From: Chaenocephalus aceratus
Lineage: Eukaryota > Chordata > Actinopteri > Perciformes > Channichthyidae
Length of the DNA stretch: 64,000 bases
NCBI GenBank assembly: GCA_023974075.1
Contig: CM043800.1
Location: 36,417,211-36,481,210 of the forward strand
Direction of reading: 5' to 3'
The notes under the pieces were generated by a model. That model had not been told where the DNA came from, made no database searches, and saw only the letters and a list, made by a program, of their open reading frames with translations. The translations under genes and the position numbers were made by a program. Of the stretch, positions 40,836 to 54,778 are shown piece after piece (position 1 is the first letter of the stretch; the number at the start of each line of letters is the position of its first letter).

Positions 40836-42509
40836 CTGGATGGGGAAGAGAAGAAATATAGATAATGTAAGAAGGTGGCAGGAAAGTACAGTTATGTGCA
40901 GTGCCAATGCACAAAAGTGTACTATAATTCATATTTCTGGAGACCAATATTTTTCTGCAGATGCAGCACTTCTTGCAGGGGTAGAGGAGAGCAGAGAGAG
41001 AGATTTGGGGGAAGGAGGGGGGGAGATAGAAAGCAATAAAAAAGACAAAAGAGTCTTACACTGCAACTAAAACTCTTTTCATTGTCGATTAATCTGCCTA
41101 TTATTTTCAGACAATGAATCAAAGAGCGTTTCGGTCGATAAAACATCAGAAATTATTTTTTTAAATGTGCATTATGATGCCCTAGAGTCAAGGTGATCTG
41201 TCCTCAACATCTTCTTTTGTCCTCCAAATATCCCAAAGCCCAAATGTATTCAGTTTACTCTCACAGAAAACAGGCATGTGTTTAGATTGTGCCTAAAAAA
41301 ATTCATAAATCAATTGATTAGGAGAAAATGTGAAGGTTAATATTCAGTTAAACAACTAAATGATTGTGACGATACACATTACACGAGAATAAGGCAGCGT
41401 TTTGGCCCGATTCCCTCCTTCCGACATGATGAGCAAAGCCCTCGCTTTTTAATGCTTCTAAAGATTATCTTGCCAGATTTTCATCTGATGCAGTGAATGT
41501 TAATTGTGTTTTTTACACCCCCCCATCTGCTGGGGAGTCCACCCGGTCGCAAAAATGAAACATGTTGTTAATTTACGATCCTGTCGTGTGTTTGTGGGAC
41601 CCCGAGGACAGCCAGAAGTTATCATGACATGTTGTAACGTGCTGGCTCTCTCACACTTTCAACATCTGGTCAAATGTGAACAATCTTGTTGTATGGGCCG
41701 GCCTCCAGGGACAGAATGATCAGCTACACAGTGGACATCACAAAGAAAAGATTGTCTCTCTGCTTGCCAACACCTGAGCGCAGACAATGAACTACAAACA
41801 GATACTTGATTACATCTGAAGCCTTACAAAGGAATGACTTTGTGTGCTCTGCTTTTCTCCCCACTGGGGACACTCAGATTGAATCAGTAATCCCTGTTGT
41901 TTCAATATCTCTGTGAGATATACTCTAATAAAATCACCTTTGCCGTTGAGTCTGATCTTTATATACTCAGTAAATATTGGTGTTCCTTCAGAAACGCACA
42001 GCACATTTGATTTGAATTCAAATTCATCTCCATAACTGTGTGTTTGAGGACCGATGCTCCTTGCACCTTGATCCTTATCATGCCTGATAGAAATGGCTCA
42101 AAGCAAAGCCACCAATGTTAAATCAATTTCTACAGTCTCAGTTCTCTGATGGGTTTGGGTGGGTCTATAGTTGATGTCCTGCTTCGTCACCAGAGCAACT
42201 GAGGGAGAGGGGAAGAGAGTCCCAGAATAGTAACAGGCAGAGGGGAGCTGACAGGCCCTAACTCAGCCCGTCATTAATCACAGGTACACGGGAGGGAGGA
42301 AACACCCGCAGGACACACACTGCACAAATGGCCATGGTCCAGTGCGGGAGAAACGGCCACAGATATGAACGGGCGTGTCCATGGGGGGTGAGGCAGTGCT
42401 GGGTGTTAATTTGAAATACAGGCATTAAATAGTTTGAATGCAGGGTTTAAAAAAAGGACAACATATGATTCACAGGGCTGACAGGAATACACACAGCCAC
42501 TCTTCTTAC

Positions 42510-42797
42510 CTCAAAGGGCCTCTCGTCAGTATGTGTCCTCATGTGAACATTGAAGGTGGAATTGTATGCAAAATCCTTGTGACAAATCTGACAGCGGTAG
42601 CGGGGTCGGCTTTTGGACTTGCCGAGCGTTCCCTGGAAATGCGCCAGCACGTGCTCCTCCAGGGTGCTGTCGGAGGTGAATCTGCGGCGGCAAGGCCTCA
42701 CTGGGCATCTGAGAGGCGTCTGGCCCGTGTGGGATAACCGATGGAGGTCGAGGCCCTCCTGAGTCATGCAGCGGTGGCCACATAGGTCACACTCAAC
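42510..42797 (-). CDS. Zinc-finger protein exon with three C2H2 fingers
   Basis: A 288-bp phase-0 exon (96 codons) bounded by TTCTCCTTCAG and GAG/GTAAGA. The fingers are CDLCGHRC...LDLHRLSH, CPVRPCRRRF...LEEHVLAH (a C-x4-C variant) and CQICHKDF...FNVHMRTH. Between the second and third lies a basic linker, GTLGKSKSRPRYR. The exon ends TDERPFE, so its last linker leads straight into the first finger of the next exon. The frame is open throughout this copy, whereas the copy at 29259-29545 has lost one base. The intron after it (40836-42509) is non-coding. Confidence 0.92.
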
Positions 42798-43112
42798 CTG
42801 AAGGAGAAGATAAAAAGAGATACAAACGTGAAATAAGGAGATGGAGAATGGACAGAGAGCGGGGCAATTAATGAAAAGAGAAAAGGTTGGCGTCTTCATC
42901 GTCTGACTGATACGTAACCACAATGTCACAGTTTGTCCCCCTCTCGCTAACCCCACTTCCTTCCCGTCTGGATTGGCAAAATGCCATAATGGGCTCTGCT
43001 AAATCATAAGTGACAGATATGTTTCTAACAAGGATGAAACAAGTACAATCTCTCACGCTATGAATATCTTTAGAGTGGAGAAGTCAAAACCTGCATCATA
43101 CATCCTCTAGAT

Positions 43113-43636
43113 CCGGGGTGTCAAACTCAATTTAATCACGGGCCACATCAGCATTATGGTTGCACTCAAAGGGCCGATTGTAACTTTAAGACTATATAAA
43201 CATACATATATAAAAATGTAATATATATAAAATAACGTATTATATTACATTATTGCCTAATTAACTACGCCGAAGCAGAAGTCCAGGGCAAATAAGTGCA
43301 AGTCTCTTCAGTGAGAATGTCACAAAATTATTTAAAAAGAAAAGCCACATTTTGAAAAAAAAGTAACAATTAAAAGAAAAAAAGTCAAATTCTAAGAAAA
43401 AGTCAAATTCTAAGAAAAAGGTATATTTTGAAGAAAAAAAGGCAAATTCTGAGAAAAAAGGCCAATTTAAGATGCATTGTGGGACATGTAGTTTATGGAC
43501 AACGTGCATCTGCATGTAACCGTATAATTATTAACCGTATAATATACATATTACATTCTTTCAGAGCTCTTGCGGGCCACATGAAATGAAGTCGCGGGCC
43601 GGATTTGGCCCCCGGGCCTTGAGGTTGACACCCCTG
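43113..43636. mobile_element. hAT-type non-autonomous element (copy 2)
   Basis: Counterpart of 29859-30381, with ends CCGGGGTGTCAAACTC and TTGAGGTTGACACCCCTG and flanking CTCTAGAT / TTCTAGAT. It sits in the intron between the exons at 42510 and 44482. The tandem A-rich region is conserved. Confidence 0.8.
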
Positions 43637-44481
43637 TTCTAGATAACTATAATTCATCATTTTTAACAATAAACATTTGTATGAAGTGAATACAGAACAT
43701 TTCAAGTGCAATCAGGCTCATTACTCTCAACAAACAAATGAGGAAAAAAAAGGTATCTCCTGCCAGATTTCTTTTTTAAAGATTCTAAATATTTATGTAT
43801 GCAGTATTTTATTACACTTTACATTATTTAGATATATATTAGCTTTTTATTTTATCGTACTGTATATAGTACGTATTTTTGCATTTGACTAGCACCACTG
43901 TGTCACCTTCACCATTCCCTTGTACTTTTTTATTTCCTATTCTTGTTTCTGATTATTTCCGCACTATTTGTATTTCTTTTTGTGTCTTATGTTGTATCCT
44001 TGGAGTAACCTGGGACTTAAGATTTTCCTTACCAACAACTTTGCTGTAGCTATTATGCATATGACAATAAAGCTTTTAAATCTTGGATCCATGAATGAAA
44101 CTTGAAATGCAGAAAAAGGGTTGAAATCTTCATGTACAAAAGAACAACCTTAAAGCCAGTGATGCAAAACGGGTATGGTGAAAAAAGAGAGAACTATTCG
44201 AAGCAGAAAAAAAAGATAACTATTCGAAGCAGAAAAAAAACAGCGTAATATACCATCTGACAAAGGCCTGTGATTCTTTACAATATACTCAGATCAATAG
44301 GAGACAGAGATGTTAAGTTATAAATCAAGGGTTTTATTTATTATATATAAACGAAAACTCTTCGGTTCTCCACGAATTACGCAAGTCACCCACATCAGCG
44401 TTAAAAAAGCGGGAGGCGCCGAAAAGCGACTAATTTGCATCACTGTAAAGCAAAGGAACATTTATTTTTAGTGTTCCTTAC

Positions 44482-44630
44482 CTGTCCGGTGCATCGTCCT
44501 CGGCCCTGGCCTCGTCCACGCCCCGCGTTCTTGTCATCCTCTGTGGAGGGGCAGCGCTGCATGTGGATTTCCAGAACGGACTGGTTCACAAACTGATTTG
44601 AACAGTGAAGACAAGTCGCTGGCTGCTTGT
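44482..44630 (-). CDS. Zinc-finger protein exon with a C2HC finger and RG-rich linker
   Basis: A 149-bp exon too short to stand out as an open frame. I support it from splice sites (acceptor TCCATTTCAG, donor GGACAG/GTAAGG), phase and content. Its first two bases complete an Asp codon with the last G of the exon at 50956-51050. It ends in phase 0, matching the next exon. It encodes one atypical finger, CLHCSNQFVNQSVLEIHMQRC, in which the final ligand is Cys rather than His. An acidic patch (STEDDK) and an Arg/Gly repeat (GRGRGQGRGR) follow. The RG stretch could be an RNA- or DNA-contacting or methylated linker; that is inference. The exon lies 47 bp beyond the end of the duplicated block, so copy 1 lacks it. 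Confidence 0.85.
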
Positions 44631-44697
44631 CTGAAATGGAACAGAGTCAGGTTTAAGTCAGCTGGTCCGTCTTCAAACTACAAGTGGCTACTGTAGC

Positions 44698-45175
44698 AAG
44701 GCAAGTTTATTTATATAGCACCTTTCAACACAAGGAAATTCAAAGTGCTTTACAAAAATGACATGGCATTTAAAAACGGTCATTAAAAAGCAAAGATAAT
44801 AAAATAAACATTAAAAGAAAAAATACATTACAGTGCAGTTTAAGAAGTGAATAGTTCAATTAAAAGCAGCGACAAAAAGAAAAGTCTTCAGCCTGGATTT
44901 AAAAGTAGTCAGAGTTGCAGCGGACCTGCAGGTTTCTGGGAGTTTGTTCCAGATATTTGGAGCATAATAACTGAACTTCTCCATGTTTAGTTCAGACAGA
45001 AAGCTGACCTGAAGACCTGAGAGATCTGGATGGTTCATCATTTAGCAGGAGATCAGAAATGTATTTTGTCCCTAAACCATTCAGTGAACCAGCAGCAGTA
45101 TTTTGAAATCAATTATTTGACACACAGGAAGCCAGTGTAAAGACCTCAGAACTGGAGTGATGTGATCCACTTTAT
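44698..45175 (-). mobile_element. L2-clade LINE 3' fragment
   Basis: On the minus strand the decayed frame encodes DHITPVLRSLHWLPVCQIIDFKILLL, then remnants of NGLG-KYIS and LLLNDEPS-RSLRSS, then YYAPNIWNKLPETCRSAAT and FKSRLKTFLF. This is the conserved C-terminal end of L2-type reverse transcriptase proteins. It closes with the typical tail AAAGGTGCTATATAAATAAA. Frameshifts are present, so it is dead. It lies in the intron upstream of the exon at 44482-44630, in the same orientation as the gene. Confidence 0.75.
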
Positions 45176-45500
45176 TAGTGTTAGTGCTACTGATTTGAGT
45201 TTGTTGATTGCTGGCTGTTGTAACAACAATCATGAAGCAGCAGGTGGTGCAGACAGTTTTTTGTGTCAACAATAGCTTGCTTATTATGCGATAACCTGTT
45301 TACTCTTCTATATATTAATGTTAGCTCATTCTGTGTTATTGCATGCCTGCTATGCCACTTTGGCTCTCACAATGTACATGTCCTCACTGTGGGACTAATA
45401 AAGGATTTCGGATTCTGATATAGCCCTATTTGAAGAAAGAGTTTATAGTGCTTTGACAGACACTTCAAAGCGATATAACCGAAATCCAAACAGTGAAAGC
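45176..45500 (+). repeat. Direct repeat, first copy
   Basis: It shares long near-identical stretches with 49530-49891: GCTGTTGTAACAACAATCAT, CTCTTCTATATATTAATGTT and GTGGGACTAATAAAGGATTT. The final part resembles 3' ends of fish non-LTR elements. The other copy has an extra segment of about 28 bp. No coding content. Confidence 0.8.
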
Positions 45501-45727
45501 TACAAAAGTACATAAGTACAAAAGACACAAAAACAAAGTAGATATCAACAGAATAATAATAAAAGCAATGAAAAGATAACATGAAATTAAAATAGGTATA
45601 ACAAATTTGTTGTAAGAGGTAGTTAAATGTATACATATATTAAATAATAAGAAAACACAAGGTGAGTTACAAATGTAAGTCACAAAATGTAAGGTGTGAG
45701 CTTGAATTGTAATTAGTGATGCAAAAA
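45501..45727. other. AT-rich intronic sequence
   Basis: Short AT-rich spacer between the direct repeat and the next MITE. Nothing recognised. Confidence 0.5.
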
Positions 45728-46437
45728 TTATAGGTCACCTATCCTGCTATTTTTAGGCAATAGCATAGGTTCCAGATATATAAAAATATATAAAAACATG
45801 TCTATGAAGTGTTTTGCTCAAAACACCAAACAGATCACCCATTCTAGCCATGCCTCATGTCCCTCTATTTCACTTCCTGTTTCAAAAGTGCTGATTCAGG
45901 GTATGAAGCTTTTTAAAAAATAAAGATTGATACAAAATAAAAGGAGGAGGCTGAGCTCATGCGGGACCCGGCAGCTACCGTCTAAACTAAATGCTGCCGT
46001 GATGAAACGCCATATCATGGATTATCAAGGATCTGAAACAGTCTGGAGCTCAAAGGCTTTCTCTCTTGCCGGTTACACCACAAGGTGAGTTCCTTTTTAC
46101 TTCCTGTTTCTTCACACACATGCTCTCCAGCACAGGTTAGCTCTGAGTGTTAGCGATGCTAATGTAAACACCGACCATATTACGTCCAAAACAGTCGGGC
46201 ATTGTTTCTGATAGCAACTTTCTGATTGGGCCGTGGGTCCACATTTCCGATATTACGTCATATCGGACGCAAATCTGGATCAGCTCCGTTGTTCCCCGTT
46301 TTTAGAGATTTGGGTACGGAGGAAAAGAGAGAGGGTTTTATTTTCTGACGCTGCGTGAGTTCCCCGACGCACCGGGGACACATATTTATGTATAAAAGAC
46401 ATCAAAAAGTGCATTTTGTATGATAGGTCCCTTTTAA
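45728..46437. mobile_element. MITE-like element with AGGGACCTAT-type end
   Basis: The right end, read inward on the minus strand, is TTAAAAGGGACCTATCATAC. The left end region carries ATAGGTCACCTATCC, a degraded partner. The body includes ATTACGTCATATCGGACGC and GTGAGTTCCCCGACGCACC. The layout is that of a fish MITE; boundaries are approximate and no target duplication is confirmed. Confidence 0.45.
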
Positions 46438-46822
46438 GGGAAAGTAATGTTGACACGTCACGGCAGGAAAAACAGGTGTAAATAATCAAAGTAATGTTCA
46501 GTTATAGACTCACTGAGACACACTTCCCACAGAGGAAGGAGGCATCGTTAATGTTAACTACGACAAGTTAAAATGTCTGCGGTAAAAAAAGGTGACTTAA
46601 TGGTTTAGTCGATTGACAGAATATAAATGACACACTTACTTTTATTGACAGTAAAATCACTATCAAAGTAAGGATTTTATGTTTTCCTTGATACAAATAA
46701 TAAAGGGAAACTAATTTGGATGTTTAACTCGTGCTGGGACAAAACAGGAATGCTGAAAACATAAGAGATAGAAGAGAAAATCAACGGTGACGACCCACTT
46801 TGATTCATTCAAACATTCGAAA

Positions 46823-46915
46823 ATGCTTTCTGCTGCTGCGGACAAGAAAGCCAAACAACTCACGTTCACCGAGGCATCGACCTCCAAAACCCTTTCGAGG
46901 GCTACAAGAAACGAG
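46823..46915 (+). other. Possible short coding exon of a DNA transposon
   Basis: A 93-bp frame begins ATG and encodes MLSAAADKKAKQLTFTEAST and 11 further residues, ending GAG/GTGAGA, a good splice donor. The sequence just downstream (47200-47290: CGCATAATCAAGGATTTTTG, CGTTTTTCTGGAGGG) looks like transposon subterminal sequence. I therefore favour a remnant first exon of an autonomous element over a host gene. No transposase core was found. A (TG)n array separates the two parts. Confidence 0.25.
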
Positions 46916-46987
46916 GTGAGAAGCCTACAAGATTGAAGCTGGTCAGATAACGAACGAGTAAATGAAAACAGAATGAGGCGGAGAAGT

Positions 46988-49529
<2,542 letters not shown>

Positions 49530-49891
49530 TAGTGTTAGTGGCCGTGCTACTGATTTGAGTTTGATGATTACTGGCTGTTGTAACAACAATCATGAAGCAG
49601 CAGGTGGTGCAGACAGAAAGGACTGGTGATTCAGATGCAGACAGTTTTTTGTGTCAACAATAGCCTGCTTATTATACAATAACCCGTTTACTCTTCTATA
49701 TATTAATGTTAGCTTATTCTGTGTCATTGCATGCCTGCTATGCCACTTTTGCGATAACAATGTACATTTCCCGCTGTGGGACTAATAAAGGATTTCTGAT
49801 TCTGATATATAGCCCTATTGAAATAAAGAGTTTATAAAGTGCTTTGACAGACACTTCAAAGTGATATAACCGAAATCCAAACAGTAAAGGC
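49530..49891 (+). repeat. Direct repeat, second copy
   Basis: Same sequence as 45176-45500, 4.35 kb away in the same orientation. It has an additional segment (AAAGGACTGGTGATTCAGAT and 8 more bases) flanked by GCAGACAG on both sides, i.e. a local duplication that the first copy lacks or has lost. Confidence 0.8.
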
Positions 49892-50090
49892 TAACAAAAA
49901 TGGAGGTAAATTAAGGTGAATTGATTGAAGGCATTGTTTGAAGACGTTGATAAAGGTTTTTAAGGCGTGGTTTCTTACCTGTGAATTCAATGTATATCTG
50001 GAATTTGCCCATCATCAGAATAATAATCTAGTACACTTATTATTGCTGTGTATTATTTTCAAGGAGACCAATCAACATATTCCTCTAAAG

Positions 50091-50483
50091 CAGGGGTTCT
50101 CAAAGTTTTGATGAGTGAGGGCCAATTTAGGTACCCAATATTGGATTGAGGGCCGCCCAAGAAAAAACGGAACACAAAATAATTCCAAAACAAATCCTTT
50201 CTTTATTGTACTAACCAATTACCGCAACTCGCGAGATGCCTAGTTGCCATGCAACCAGTAGTCTAGCAAACTTTCCACAAGCTGTCATTCATAATTTAGG
50301 AATGACCACCCAGGGGGCGCAGTTTTACCATTCTTAAATTCCATTCTAATTCTTACTAGATACAACCACGGAGGATTAAAACATAACGCATGCATTTCAG
50401 CGTGTCACGTTAACTATCGCGGGCCGCCAGAAACATTTCCGAGGGCCGCCAATGGCCCGCGGGCCGCACTTTGAGATCCCCTG
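50091..50483. mobile_element. hAT-type MITE with perfect 8-bp target duplication
   Basis: The left end CAGGGGTTCTCAAAGT and the right end ACTTTGAGATCCCCTG are inverted with one mismatch. The flanks are CTCTAAAG at 50083-50090 and again at 50484-50491, a perfect 8-bp duplication. At 393 bp and without coding sequence, it is non-autonomous. It lies in the intron upstream of the exon at 44482. Confidence 0.9.
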
Positions 50484-50491
50484 CTCTAAAG

Positions 50492-50955
50492 CAAGACCAA
50501 ACTTTCATTAGTGTTCTCTGATATCAAATAACTGATCTTTAGAATATAAATCTTTATAATTGGGCCAATTGGGCAAATGTTAAATAAATGCAATCAGACA
50601 GCAGTGACCTAAAACTAAAATTCAATCAAAGTCTCTCTGAAATCTTTTTTAATCGAATAGTTTGGAGCTGGTTGAATTAATGAATACATTTAACATATGT
50701 GATCAAATATTACATTTTAAAACGCGACAGGTCTTCTTTTATAGAATAATGAATGTAACATTATAAATTCATTCCAATATGCTGACTAGTTGATGTTTTC
50801 ACATTTAGTCTCAAGGTAAAAGTCACAAAGGAGGAAATTATGTGACATATGTGACACAAAAGGCTGAAAAATAAATAGTCAGTTACAGAGAAAAACATAT
50901 ATATAAAGATATTTTGGTGAGTGATAAAATGCCAGACTGAGCCCTGAACTCTCAC
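50492..50955. other. Intronic AT-rich stretch
   Basis: Non-coding sequence between the MITE and the next exon's donor site. Nothing else recognised. Confidence 0.6.
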
Positions 50956-51050
50956 CTTGGTGCGTGAGCGAGTGCAGGTCCAGGTCTCTCCTGCGTTTGA
51001 AGGCCTCTCCACATTCTTCGCAAGGAAACGGATGGCTGGTGTGGAGCAAT
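50956..51050 (-). CDS. Zinc-finger protein exon with one C2H2 finger (most upstream exon found)
   Basis: A 95-bp exon with acceptor TATTTAACAG and donor CACCAAG/GTGAGA. Its first base completes a codon from an upstream exon that I could not find. Its last G joins AC of the next exon to make Asp, which restores the frame exactly. It encodes LLHTSHPFP and then the C2H2 finger CEECGEAFKRRRDLDLHSLTH. The protein must continue N-terminally, so the gene is 5'-partial in this window. Together the five exons give about 375 residues with seven C2H2 fingers and one C2HC finger. Confidence 0.87.
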
Positions 51051-52630
51051 CTGTTAAATAAATAAAAACACACATTTTCACATAAATGGGGCGAAGTCTG
51101 CGAGCTAGTTCAGGCAGTCAACTCGAGTACCAATACATTAACACGTGACGCACCTCGTCCCTCTTACAACCAACCAAACACTTTCTCCTAAACATGCCGC
51201 TCTATTTAAGCTGTCAGGTCTTCCTGCCTCTGCCTCGCTATGCTGCTGCTGCTGTGTTCACTTGCAACTGCTGCGTTCATGTTCCTGCTGCCGTGTTTCA
51301 TGTTGCTGCTGCTCGCCCAGCTCCACCCCAGCTTCCACCCCAGTTCCACCCCAGCTCCACCCCAGCTTCCACCTCAGCTCCACCCCAGCTTCCACCCCAC
51401 CACCACCCCAGCTTCCACCCCAGCTTCCACCCCAGCTTCCACCCCAGCTTCCACCCCAGCTTCCACCTGTAGGCTCGGGGATAGTTATCTAATCACCACT
51501 CATGTTCTTTGTAAATCTGTGGAGTGATGAGGCCCGAGCCTCGACGCCAAACTCAAACTATATGCTGCTTCTAATAAACATATTAAGAAACACGTGAGTT
51601 GTCTGACTGAACTTGTTTCAAAAGAATCCCATGGACTCCAGATAACAGAAATAGCAAAAATCCCTCACAGAGGCCGAAAAGTGTTGCATTACACAGTTTT
51701 AAGACTTAAAAGGTCACAAATGAAGACACATAAATCTGCAATAATGAGGGGGAAAAGTTGTGTTTTAATCTTCGGCTTCCACCCTATATTAGACTCGTCG
51801 GAGGATTACCAGTAAGTATGTGCTTAGCTGTTCTCAGGTTAAATAAGGGGCATTAGCTGACTGCTGCGGGAGATCAGAAAAATGAATAAAAACCCAGCAG
51901 TTAACTGGGAGGAGTCCGAATAAGGACATGAAAGACTATATTTATCCATTGCATAACGTTACAGTGGATACAGCCTGAAGGGAGGAGAGAAGTGTTGGGA
52001 TGAATTCGCCTAATGCTGCATCAAGAAAAATAAATAAAAAGCTGGTTCTTTGAGCGGCTTCTCATAATCAGAACGAAAAAGGGTGATGTATAAGTGATGA
52101 AACATAATGCTCCTCTAGATATTGCACACGCATATCTGTTTATTATGTATGTTATACTGCTACAGGTAATGCAGCAGAAGCACTTAACCGTGTGAGTCAT
52201 TTAGAGTCAAGCAGGATGCCCGAGGTGATGTGCAAGGACCTCTCATTGGCAGGATTCGAGGCCAGGCTGTTTCTTTTCCCTGTTTAAGAGACACGAGGAA
52301 TCAATAATTCAGGGACAGCTGACCCTGAGGCAACTGGGAGGATTAGCATTTCAGCCAGGGTCACCTCTTCTCCCAGACAGAAGTTCTCTAATGAGGAGCG
52401 GTGACACTGTGTTCAGCCTTAGCTCTACGTTGACTTGTTTAAATCCACTTGTTGGCCCACAGCAAAAAATATTCAGCAACAATTTTGATAATCACTGAAT
52501 CATTTAAGGCATTTTAAGCCAACACGCCAGCTTGTCAAATGTGAAGAAGCTGCTTTTGTTCATCCTTTAAGACAGAGAAGCGAATTGGACAACTGAAGGT
52601 TCATTCTTGACCTTGGGAATGAAACACAAA
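51051..52630. other. Non-coding stretch upstream of the last recognised exon
   Basis: Apart from the minisatellite at 51319-51469, nothing was recognised. Presumed intron of the zinc-finger gene, because the exon at 50956 needs an upstream partner. Open frames at 51145-51530 (+) come from the minisatellite. Confidence 0.45.
51319..51469. repeat. 12-bp minisatellite (CCCCAGCTTCCA-type)
   Basis: About twelve imperfect 12-bp units of CCCCAGCTTCCA and variants with CTCC or GTTCC; the last five are nearly identical. It is open in all three forward frames, giving Pro/Gln/Ser-rich low-complexity peptides that should not be called proteins. Confidence 0.92.
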
Positions 52631-53254
52631 AGGCGCTTTCACACCGGAGTGCTTTTCCCTTTTAGTTCCGATAGTCCCTGGGATTTTGCGTTCACACCAA
52701 AAAGAGAACTTAGTTCATGAGAACTGTTCCCCCTTTTTCAGTCCCTGCTAGAGAGGTGGTACTTTCCTGGGGAGAAAAAAGTTTGCAAACCACGCCCCGT
52801 AAAACTCTGAAAGGTTTTGTGAAGCTGACATTTTATTTGCTGGCATTAGCATTATTAGCATTAGCCCAGCGCACCAACGGAGAGAGACTAACTTAGGGCA
52901 ACATAAAAGAAAACATGGGAGCGGTGGAGATGAGGAGGTGTCGGCGTTCTGGCGATTTACTCGGAAGGCTTCAGTAGAAGCTGCTGGGAGTCCCAGCAGC
53001 TTCTACTGAAGCCAGTCCCCAACTCCGGGGACTTCCGGCCGGGGACTTTGGGCGGCAGTATACGCCGTGAAGTTGTTTGCGGCCTGCCAGTAAACCCAAA
53101 GCAGAAGAAGAAGAAGAAGTGACGTCAGCAGCTTCATTTGCGTAATCTTCCCTCAGGGAACTTATTCCGGTGTGAACGCGATCTGCTCTTAGTTCCATGG
53201 GGGAACTAAGTGCTGGGAAGTAAGTACAGCAAAGTACTTGGTGTGAAAGCGGCT
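52631..53254. mobile_element. DNA transposon with GCTTTCACACC-type inverted ends
   Basis: The left end AGGCGCTTTCACACCGGAGT and the right end, read inward, AGCCGCTTTCACACCAAGTA are inverted repeats. The body has further inverted pieces (TTAGTTCC, GGAACTAA) and a perfect hairpin at 52967-53013. No transposase is present. The terminal motif resembles that of the element at 58872-60119, so both may belong to one superfamily. The target duplication is unclear. Confidence 0.7.
52967..53013. repeat. Perfect 23-bp-arm hairpin with a 1-bp spacer
   Basis: Left arm GGCTTCAGTAGAAGCTGCTG plus GGA (52967-52989), one spacer base at 52990, then the exact reverse complement (52991-53013). It lies inside the 52631-53254 element. 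Confidence 0.92.
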
Positions 53255-53842
53255 AAAAGTACTAACTATCCTTCAACATAAGAGTGAACTCCACTTCATG
53301 ATGAATACTGTGAGAAGCTCTGTGAAAAGCTTGTAAGAGGACCTTGACTTTTGGACTGTTTAAGGACACACTAATAAATCAATGGTTGTTATTTTTTACA
53401 CACCAATAAATGGCAATTCATAAAAATATGATTTGCAGATTAACTGTAAAAACGTGAAAGTGTTGTTGACATGTGGTTCAATGGTTTCCAGAATGTGCCA
53501 CTGGTTAGGCTGTCAATATCAAGACAGAGAAGAAGAAAATGGAGACCAAATGTGACCTGCTCCATCGAAATCAGTCGCATTGACCCGAAGACACATTTTG
53601 AGTTGTATACACTGTTGGAAAGAGGAGATTCCTAGCTTTCTAATGATATCAGGATTGTTTTTGTGCTCCAAATATTAAGCAAAATATGTCACATTATATA
53701 ATGACTATCACCGAGTCATCATTTTGAGAAAAAGGCCTTCAAAGTTTCCTCTTCTCTGGAATCCATCGATCTGATTGATTAGCGGAGCGAATGATCAAAA
53801 TACTGCCGAGGGAAGATATTTTCGTTTGGAGGGGAAGCTCGC

Positions 53843-53939
<97 letters not shown>

Positions 53940-54641
53940 TGTGTATGTGTGTGTGTGTGCGTGTGTGTGTGTAATTTTGCGTTTGTGTGTATTGTGTTTG
54001 TTTCCCGGGGAAAATCCTCAGGAGAAACACTGGCTGTTGTTATCCCTGCTGTGATGTTAAGTTACTCCGTTCTCCGCTTGTAATTATGCCGAAGCTTCAA
54101 AGCTGTATTTATCATCTGAATTTGCCGAAACAAGTTTAATATTCTGAAAGCCAAGACTTTCTTTAATTGAAATCAGATGAAAACAAACTCTCACGGACCC
54201 TGCCGTGTTATCTATGATTACTATACTCTTACATTCATAATTTCAGCCGGAGGGAGGGGGGCGGCGCTGAGGAACAGCAGGGTGCGAGTGAGAGCTGTCA
54301 TCTTCCCTTTACAAGCTTCAAAAATGTATTTATCGTGTGATTTTGAAAATAAAGGTTTCATATTCTGAAAGCCAAGACTTTGTTTGTTTAAAGTCAAACA
54401 AAACACCCGAACCCCGAAAAAATTGTTTTTTACGTATTATTATTATTATTATTTTGAAATGAGCCGTTGCGACTTCCAACTGATTTCGATAGAGAGGGTC
54501 ACAAATATGTTTTAAAAAACCTTTCTGGGCAGCTCTGGCTTCTTCTGCTCTTGGATCTCCATAACATTGGATTTAACATGAAACTCTGGAAACTCACAAC
54601 TTTCAGATTTAATTTGACAGAGTTCATGTCTTCATCTAGAT
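53255..54641. other. Non-coding stretch with a TG array and a local repeat
   Basis: No gene recognised. A (TG)n array fills 53844-53972. A motif including ATATTCTGAAAGCCAAGACT occurs at about 54140 and again at about 54360, with matching AAGCTTCAAA upstream of each, giving a degenerate duplication of about 222 bp period. Confidence 0.5.
53844..53972. repeat. (TG)n microsatellite, about 129 bp
   Basis: TG array with GGGTG, TATG and TGCG interruptions toward its 3' end. Confidence 0.95.
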
Positions 54642-54778
54642 CAGGGGTCACCAACCTTTTTTAGGGTGAGGGCTACTTTCAAAAAATAAAACAAGTCGGG
54701 GGCTACTTTTATTCCTCTTTTTTTAGTTTTTTGCAGTGTATATATTTAGCACATTTTAACATTATTATATGCTTACCT

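Noticed and set aside
51145..51527. Pro/Gln/Ser-rich frames in all three forward frames
   Set aside because: A 12-bp minisatellite stays open in every forward frame, so the proteins are by-products.
52971..53198. 75-codon minus-strand frame
   Set aside because: It lies wholly inside a non-autonomous DNA transposon and crosses its perfect hairpin. No domain.
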